Shown here piece after piece: positions 56,800 to 64,000 of a stretch of 64,000 nucleotides of DNA (positions within the stretch are counted from its first letter, which is position 1; every line of letters starts with the position of its first letter). Under the pieces are notes generated by a model. It did not search any database. It worked only from the letters and a program-made list of their open reading frames with translations, and had not been told where the DNA came from. The stretch covers positions 6,696,001 to 6,760,000 of the forward strand of contig NC_064215.1 in the NCBI RefSeq assembly GCF_023101765.2, in the 5' to 3' direction. The DNA is from Spodoptera frugiperda. Taxonomy: Eukaryota > Arthropoda > Insecta > Lepidoptera > Noctuidae. Position numbers and translations under genes: made by a program.

Positions 56800-57295
56800 A
56801 ATGGAATCAACTGGCCTCTTCTGTAAACCATGTAGATATGTAGTGTAGCTCAAAGTGACAGAGTTGAATTGTATCCTCTATTTCACTTGGATATGTATAT
56901 ACTCCAAGGCCGGACAATGTAATATACTTACATGATATGACAGCTGAACTACAGTAGACAGTACAATTTATATGCACACGCATTCCAAAAGTAATAATGA
57001 TTTTGTTACAGTCTATTATATAGTATTTACCTAATAAGTATGACATAACAAATATTATGCCTTTTAGGCTTAGTTCAGATGGCAAGCGTTAAGCGCGCGT
57101 TGACAACTACATACATTTTATTCACGAGTGCTAAACGCGCATTAACGTGTGAACGCCTGCCTGCGTACGGTCTAACGGTATGTTATTGTAAAGGCATGTT
57201 ATCAAAACGCGCGGTTAGAGCTTCCTAACCTAGGCTTTAGCTGAACATAGGCTTATTCCCGTAAGCTATAAGTAGTGCACCTTGTAGGTACTTGC
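56800..57295. other. No gene recognised; CG-richer patch
   Basis: 57070-57220 has GCGCGCGTT and CGCGCGGTT-type words (AAGCGCGCGTTGACAAC versus AAACGCGCGGTTAGAGC), hinting at another inverted-repeat element. The ends were not resolved. Confidence 0.35.
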
Positions 57296-57300
57296 CATGG

Positions 57301-57335
57301 TACTTGCACACTTATTAATAATAAGTGTGCAAGTA
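57301..57335. repeat. Perfect 35-bp palindrome
   Basis: TACTTGCACACTTATTA and its exact complement flank a single central A. A TA-rich tract follows. Confidence 0.9.
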
Positions 57336-57810
57336 TATATATATAATAATAAGTTATTATATAGGTAAAATATGCGTATTTAAGATATAGAACACCAGTA
57401 CGTAACAGGTACAACTTTAAACAAGCGTCCAAGACAAAAAAAATAGTTAAGTATTTTATTTTTTGTATATTTATCGTATTCTCTCTGGAAACTATTACCT
57501 GCCCATTATTTCCTTTCAACTTTCAAAGTGTTGAAAATAACTTAAAAGACAATAAAACGCTTTTAACTGATGTTAGTAAATAAAACTTTCCATTATACAA
57601 TTTAGTCTACATTTCTTTAGAAAATCAAACGACCTACTTAGTAAAAGGAATCCTAGGAAAGCGTGGGACCTTTGTATTGTACCGAGAATTTTATATTGTG
57701 ACATTTCTATCGATATTTGTAGGACACGTGTGTACACACGCTCTGGTACACCTGTCTAGACTTCCTTTTAGCTAGTTTGTGACCTGTTTTAAAAGAAATA
57801 CATACAATAA

Positions 57811-58040
57811 CTTCTCCCGGTTTGAGCGAGGCGAGAGGGAGTGCCAGACTTTTACTGATAAAAAATCACTTCATTCGTTTTTTTTTTTTAAGGTGGAAAG
57901 TCATCCAATGCCTTCTCCCGGTTTGAGCGAGGCGAGAGGGAGTGCCAGACTTTTACTGATAAAAAATCACTCCTTCCTACTCCTGCTTTTTGAGGCAGAA
58001 CCCCGTTAGCTAGTCCGCAGCTTCGGACCAGCCATCAGTC
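57811..58040 (-). repeat. R1-clade LINE tail with a duplicated 60-bp block
   Basis: On plus, CTTCTCCCGGTTTGAGCGAG and onward (60 bp) occurs identically at 57811-57870 and 57912-57971. A T-run and the TGGAAAGTCATCCAATG end of the tail lie between them. To the right the family continues (GAGGCAGAACCCCG, GTCCGCAGCTTCGG). Confidence 0.8.
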
Positions 58041-58195
58041 CTATTCAGTACTTTTGATGTGATTAGTGGGTGGCGTGGTTAGGTATATCTACATATATAG
58101 TAATGATAAATACATGTCATATATTAATATTTCTATATTTTCTCATAAAATCCTGAAATAAAATCAGTGCCACAACGCAGTCCAGCCATTTACTG

Positions 58196-58317
58196 CCGCA
58201 CTCACAAATATTTAATGATTACTTAAACTATTCATTAGCTTAGCGAGCGATTAGCAAATTAGTACGGAAAAAAACTGCTAAGAACTACGTTAAGTAACCA
58301 TTTTCTGAGTACGGCGG
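58196..58317. mobile_element. MITE family G (about 122 bp)
   Basis: The left arm CCGCACTCACAAATATTTAA with TGATTACTTAA is inverted on the right as TTAAGTAACCATTTTCTGAG with TACGGCGG. A half copy lies at 7750-7790. Confidence 0.6.
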
Positions 58318-58319
58318 TT

Positions 58320-60300
58320 AGACCTCAAACTTCATACTCAGGAACAAAAAGTTGTTTATCTGAGTCCAACACGAAAGTAAAGAAAAAGCAAATCTCGACT
58401 GTAATCTAATTAGGTCTAATATCCTTTGGAACAAGCTGAAGATTGCTGCTTTGTTCAGTAACCAGTCTGGTCTCAGAACTAAGTTTGCTAAAGTTGGGAC
58501 CTAATTTGTACTTTTGTGATAAAACGTATTGTCCTTGGCGTTAGTGGAACTAAGGCGGTTGGGGGTTGTCGATTTACTTTTGTTTTACATTTACTCTGAT
58601 TGTGTGTGTTATATTACAAGTTTTTGGAAATAAATTTGTGTTAGAAGTAGTATGTACCTATAGTCTGGTTGATTATTGCATAGCAATTGATTTACTATAG
58701 GTAGTGAGTTTTATTCTCGGGTTGAGCAATGTATAATTAGGTAACGATTACTTCCCAGTATTGTTTTTAGGAACAAGGTAGATGATTTTATGTGAAGATA
58801 TTATGTATTATTACAATATCAAGTTAAAGAAAATTGATGTCACTTTAACCTTTTAATGAAAACGTTCATGAACGTTATTCCTACAGAAGTTTAGGCTACA
58901 ATCAGTATCAAAGCAGTTTCGGCAATACTGAAATTTCAATTAATTTTCCTTAATGACTGTCCTATAGGTTTTCATCGTCTCAAGTTCCAGAAAATTCTAA
59001 TTCAAAGGAATAATACTACAATAGCTTGTATTGTACAAACATTTCTATGAATTTCATGTATCCTAGGCCTTTGTTAGGAATAGAAAAAGAATACCAAGTA
59101 GTTTCAAGAATGTAAAAGAAACATTTTTTTTTACAGTTGGACACTTTTCACTTGGCCTATAAAATTTCTCTAGTACTTACAAAAGCGAGGAAAATTCAAA
59201 TAAAAAAGTTACCCATGTCACTCTCCAGCCTCCTAACTGTTTTCATTTCCCAGGCAAAAAATGTACCTTAAAGTCATTCTGTTGCGATTTGAAACAACAT
59301 AATAAAATTATTATTTTCTTAATAACAATAATAAACAGCTAATAAAATAATAAATAAATATTTATTCATTGTAAATAAAATAGTTAAAGTACATATAAAT
59401 TCACGCATCGTCACATCGTGTGACCTAAATAATAAAATACATAATTATGTATTTATAGTATGAATAATAAATTATGTAAAAAATTTAGTATTGTTTTAAT
59501 ATGAACCTTCATTGCCTGATGTAAATGAATAAACAAAATAAAAATAAACATCAGAGTAGCAGCGCGACAATCGTCTCCTCTAGCATGGTTTGAAATTAGT
59601 CGAGTTCCTTATCAAACAGTTACGTGAGTAAGCCGATAACAAATAATTAAAAATGAAGATCCTAATAAAATCATAGATCTCGCCAAATTAGAATGCCTGT
59701 ACTAGGAATACTTTATAAATAATTGTTGACATAAGGTAGGCGTAATGAGTTCTGCACTCGTTCAATCAACAAATTATTACAATTGCGCTTTCAATAATCT
59801 TCTAAAATAAAGCAGTAAAATAAATATATAGAAATGTAAATGTGAGTTCCAAGTATTTCACTAGAGTTGTACTGGAACTGTGATACGTCGGAACAAAGGA
59901 ATTGCTAACGAATGTTTGCTATTCTGCACTGTCAACGGAAACTATCGACCTATATATTTATAAGAATGGAACTAACAAAGAAAAGATGTATTATTCTGTG
60001 CTTTATAGTTGCATTTAATGAAAAGGAGACCTTGTGACGAATGTTTAAATGCTTTTTAGTTAGGTTTTTGAAAGAAGCAACTAAGGCAGGATAATGTTTG
60101 ATTGGTAAATAGGAAACTGAATTGTCACTTCCCAATGTCATTGAAAATGACAATAATCCTCTTACTCTTTGAAATTTATGTTCATGAATAGTAAGAAGTG
60201 AATTTATTGTCAAACACAGGATACAATTGTTGAAATTTTGTTAGATTAGGATCTAATCTCCTAACTATCTCAAAACAGCAATAATAGTATAAAGAGTACA
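58320..60300. other. No gene recognised
   Basis: AT-rich, with AATAAT-rich sequence at 59300-59470. No supported feature. Confidence 0.4.
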
Positions 60301-60302
60301 AA

Positions 60303-61712
60303 TCTATACATATAATAAAATCGTAGAAAAGTGCTGTCTGTACATTGAAAATAAAAATAAAAAAAATAGCAGGGGTTATTGTTATGTCGATGTCGAACCC
60401 AAAAATGTAATTAACTTTTTTTTTGTCTGTTTGTCTGTTTGTCTGTTTGTCTGTTCGTCTGTGCGCGCTAATCTCAGAAACGGCTGATCCGAGTTGGATG
60501 CGGTTTTCACGAATATATTGTGGGATGCTTAAATTTACATTTAGTGTTTGTTTCATGTCAATCGGTTCATAAATAAAAAAGTTATGTCAAATTAAAGAAT
60601 CACGTCGAACATTCTATGCTTATACCATTAATCTCCGCAACTATTTGACGGATTTGGTTGAAATTTGGTACAGATGTAGTTTAGAACCTTAGAAAGGACA
60701 TAGATATATTTTTATTTCAAAAATCAAAAAATAAAAATAAGAAATAAATTATTTATAAATAATTCTATGTCGATCGTTACACGACTTCGGTTCATGTTAT
60801 TGTTTTAATTTATCGAAAAAAAGTAAATAAATAGTAAAAAGGTATGAAAAAAATAATATCAATATAATAAAACATTTAGTACAAAGAAAATGCTCTAACG
60901 GAGTATAGATAATTCTATGTCGATCGTTACACGACTTCGGTTCATGTTATTGTTTTAATTCATCGAAAAAAAGTAAATAAATAGTAAAAAGGTATGAAAA
61001 AAATAATATCAATATCAATAATATCAATATAATTAAACTTTTAGTACAAAGAAAATGCCCGAACGGAGTATAAATAAATAATCGAAGTTGTCTTTATCCT
61101 CGATAGATGGCGTTGGGATCGAAATAGATCGCGCTATGGTTTCGTTACATTCATGATTATTTGTCTGTAGTGGTCCTGCTGTTTCGTATATTCTAAATTG
61201 GTTTCGTTGTATTTGTCAATTAATAAGTTTATTTGTTGGGTTTTCCTGGTTTTTTGGTTAAACTATTTAACGTAGGTTTAGTTTGATATCGATTATTAGT
61301 AGTTACTGTAGTTAATTTTTTTAATAAAATTGTAAGTCTAATTTTTTTTTAATTAGATTAGATTTAAGTCGTTTCTTTTAAATTATTTAGTTTAAGCTTG
61401 GTTATTATAGCATAGAGGATAGGTTGTAATATAGTTTCTTTTTTAATTGTTATAAATTCGTAATTCGTAGCTTTCTTTAGTTTTAAGTTAGTTTAAGTCC
61501 GTTTTTAAACTATTTTTTCAATGCCCTAAGTGAGTATACATCTATTAAATTCAAACGCAGAGCTCATTATGTTGATTTTTGAAGAGTTCTCTGGAATATC
61601 TTCCACATCTCATTTTTGAAGAGATCCCGCGAGATCGGGAACTATGTGGTTAAAACCAAAAATTTGCCGGAAGTCACTATTCCACGCGAACGAAGTCGCG
61701 GGCAAAAGCTAG
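60303..61712 (+). mobile_element. Non-autonomous Helitron, 1.41 kb
   Basis: Begins TCTATACATATAATAAAATC after A60302 and ends GGGCAAAAGCTAG before T61713. A perfect 5-bp stem CGCGA-ACGAAG-TCGCG (61685-61700) lies 8 nt before CTAG. Contains a GTCTGTTT microsatellite (60422-60460). A 150-bp tandem duplication (units starting ATTCTATGTCGATCGTTACA at 60762 and 60912) is absent from the sister copy at 37458-38611. No Rep/helicase ORF. Confidence 0.88.
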
Positions 61713-61714
61713 TA

Positions 61715-62625
61715 AAATAATAAAATTGAAACTAATACCAACAATCCATTATTTCAACGCTGACCCGAAAAGCCTGAAACCGTTTAACAAATAGTGAGCG
61801 TGAATGATTTTAACTCTGGCAAATAATCGGACTTAAATCAAATGTTATCTTTGACGTATCAGACACAGTCATTACGCTGTGGTAATTTGTTAATTGTAGT
61901 TAAGCCTGATTGCACGCTAGAATTAGTATGCATGGTTGGATACTGGCCAGAGTCTTATCTTCGATCTAGAGCTGACCAAACTAGATCGAATCGGTTTGGA
62001 GAGACGTCTCAAGATATCGATTACAACTGTGTACTCGATTACAAGATGTGTTGTGACAGCAGAGTGGAAATGTCATTTGTCATTTGTCACCATCCTGTCT
62101 CTTTTATACTCCCATAAACATTTAATGGAGACTAAATACGAGAGCTCTCTGATAAATTTGAACCTTCTACACTACTGCCATCTGACCTACCATTGGTCCG
62201 TTGAGTCCAAATCAAAGTCAAAATGATTTATTTCCATTAAACCGGGAACGCATTTTGGAACGTTAAATGAAAAATTAAGACCAACTGAAAAGACCAATAG
62301 TAGTGGACTATCCGGAGCTATTGGTCTTACTCGATGACAAATTACATTAAAAGGTGATCAAGGACACCAATGGTCTGGACATTTGTACCAAACTAAAAGT
62401 GATTAAACATTTCTCGTTAAGTGACCAAATCGTCAAGGTGGAGTTGGAAACAGTGATCATACGGAGTTTGGTTGGTAACGAGTTATATATTATAACTATA
62501 GTTGTGTTGGTGTTCTGAGCCTACGCAACGAACGTGGCAGTTTGTTTTAAGAAAATGTATATGGGTATTTAGGTAATAAGAATATGAGAGGTTTAATGAT
62601 GACTGATGAATGATGTTACATCATG
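61715..62625. other. No gene recognised
   Basis: A hairpin with 11-bp arms AAGACCAATAG/CTATTGGTCTT (62290-62300, 62318-62328). A 90-codon open frame at 61842-62117 lacks protein-like character. Confidence 0.4.
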
Positions 62626-62629
62626 GGAC

Positions 62630-62775
62630 CATTAAGGGTTACATCTATTAAGAGGATCTGGTGCCTCCTTTAAGTGTAGATGGTGGCCACAGGGAAGGTT
62701 TTAGTGAGGCAAAATCCCACACTCCCTAGTTTTTTCCCCTTTTGGAGGAAAGCTAGGCCTTTTGAAGGTTTCCCA
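62630..62775 (+). repeat. LINE 3' UTR-like repeat, same family as 44186-44345
   Basis: AAGAGGATCTGGTGCCTCC, GTTTTAGTGAGGCAAAATCC, CACACTCCCTAGTTTTTTCC and CCTTTTGAAGGTTTCCC mirror the minus-strand copy at 44186. Confidence 0.55.
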
Positions 62776-62779
62776 ACCG

Positions 62780-63570
62780 GCAATATAAAAATAAAATAAT
62801 ATTCAGTCCTGCATAATTTTGAGGAAATAATTATTTTTCACAGTAGTGGACTAAGACTAAGTGGACAAGGAAACTCATTAGGTATATTATAGTAAACTGA
62901 TGACTAGCATAAAATTAGTAAAGGAAAATATAGAATTTTCTCAAATATCAATATTGAATTTAAGTTGAAATCAATTAATGGTTGTTGTACGTAGACCAAA
63001 CAAACTTCATTATTTTGATCGTGGGATCGAAAAATAAACTAAAAGGTCAGAGCGTACGGTCGTCGGAAGTTTGAAACAATATCCGGCGCGGATGAAAACA
63101 ATTTGATTTCATTAGTTTCCAACTATTGCTAGTGATATTCAATGAATTAAACTGTTATATGTGGTTGCGAATTTAGTTTTGTAGTTTGTGTCACCTTTTA
63201 TTATAACAAAGATAGACAGTTTACATTTTGAAAACAAAGTAAAATAGTACAGATCGAATCGTAAAGAAAAAAAATATAATATTGTAAAAATAAATAACTT
63301 TTCTGCCCACATTGGTAATTCCCATGTAAGAACACTAGCAAACAAGTAGCAGCAATCGCGCAATCTGCAAACGCCGGTCTACCAGCTGGCTAATCGTGGA
63401 TATTGTGGCTAGCCCTCTTATGTAGAGGAGGCCCATATTTAATTATAACGTATTGAATTTTCACGGAATGTTAGAGTTGACTAACACTCAGTCGTATTTT
63501 ACATTTATCAAACCATATGTTGAACATAACCACAGCAATTTTTACTTCTGTTTTTATACTATAAGTAAAC
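62780..63570. other. No gene recognised
   Basis: No supported feature. Confidence 0.4.
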
Positions 63571-63574
63571 CAGA

Positions 63575-63652
63575 TCACCTGATGGTAAGCAATCGCCGCC
63601 ACCTAAGGACACCCAAAACACCAGAGGCGTTATAAGTGCGTTGCCGGCCTTT
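63575..63652 (-). repeat. Dispersed repeat family 3, fragment
   Basis: GATCACCTGATGGTAAGCAA, TCGCCGCC, ACACCAGAGGCGTTATAAGT and GCGTTGCCGGCCTTT match the family. Confidence 0.75.
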
Positions 63653-63659
63653 GAAGTTG

Positions 63660-64000
63660 ACTTACATAACGAAACATAACGCAAGCCTTGTTTCGTTGGT
63701 CTTTTACATGAGGTTCCAATTTTTATTCACAATAGCACGGGTTTTTACCTGACATCAAGTCAAGTTTAATTTCTATGTGAATAAAGAATATAGGGCAGTG
63801 GGTCACCTTTGTATAAGATTGGCGACTAGCCAGAAACTTTGAAAGCGTATAGTGAATAAATCAAAGCCTTCGCGTTAACCTTGTGCGGGATGACATAAAA
63901 CATTGCTGATTTTTTTCACATTAGACAAAGTTTGGGCATTTAGGATGGATAGACTAGTTTTATATTCGATTCGAACTTACTTTTAATGTTCACGTCTGAG
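63660..64000. other. No gene recognised
   Basis: No supported feature at the right edge. Confidence 0.4.

Noticed and set aside
61842..62226. Two overlapping 90-codon frames
   Set aside because: No protein-like composition, no splice or start context, no family recognised.

Overview
The window looks like gene-poor, AT-rich euchromatin of a moth, most likely a noctuid. It lacks prokaryotic operons and long ORFs. It holds repeat families typical of Lepidoptera: tRNA-derived SINEs, Helitrons ending in a hairpin plus CTAG|T, RTE-like LINE 3' ends with GAT tails, R1-clade LINE 3' ends, a DD41D mariner-like relic and many inverted-repeat MITEs. The noctuid assignment is inferred from these family signatures and was not checked against a database.

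Only one complete protein gene is well supported: an intronless 173-codon ORF at 9927-10448. It has an N-terminal membrane anchor and two N-glycosylation sequons. It is preceded by a CpG-rich leader with a 52-codon arginine-rich upstream ORF whose stop overlaps the main start codon as ATGA. An AT-rich stretch to about 12040 is a plausible 3' UTR. Other coding candidates are weaker: a first coding exon at 48630-48751 (start codon in good context, in-frame upstream stop, splice signals on both sides); a 37-nt microexon at 31829-31865; a coding-like pseudogene at 20935-21207 in a tandemly duplicated block; and a decayed FLYWCH-like stretch at 56203-56779.

Layout. 1-9700: SINE and LINE tails and three MITEs (4554-4707, 6290-7050, 7234-7630). 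9700-12040: the membrane-protein gene. 12060-19470: Helitron, SINE2, RTE and SINE1 copies, one SINE2 with a clear target-site duplication. 19790-24330: a MITE, a tandem duplication, LINE tails, a segment bounded by 41-bp direct repeats, SINE2 and a Helitron. 24800-36900: sparse repeats in otherwise featureless DNA. 37458-42287: a 1.15-kb Helitron, RTE tail, a MITE carrying TTAGG-like repeats and two adjacent small Helitrons. 43500-50750: R1 tails, a tandem duplication, the DD41D relic, a MITE and the candidate exon. 51480-58320: a 5'-truncated R1-clade LINE with a perfect 15-bp target-site duplication, a full-length dispersed repeat and FLYWCH-like remnants. 60303-61712: a 1.41-kb Helitron related to the one at 37458 but in opposite orientation. 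The rest is unassigned AT-rich DNA.

I see no coherent gene cluster or new multi-gene system. The most interesting signals are the uORF/main ORF overlap, the duplicated pseudogene with a shared in-frame TGA, the mobilised R1 tails, and several MITEs whose family I cannot name.
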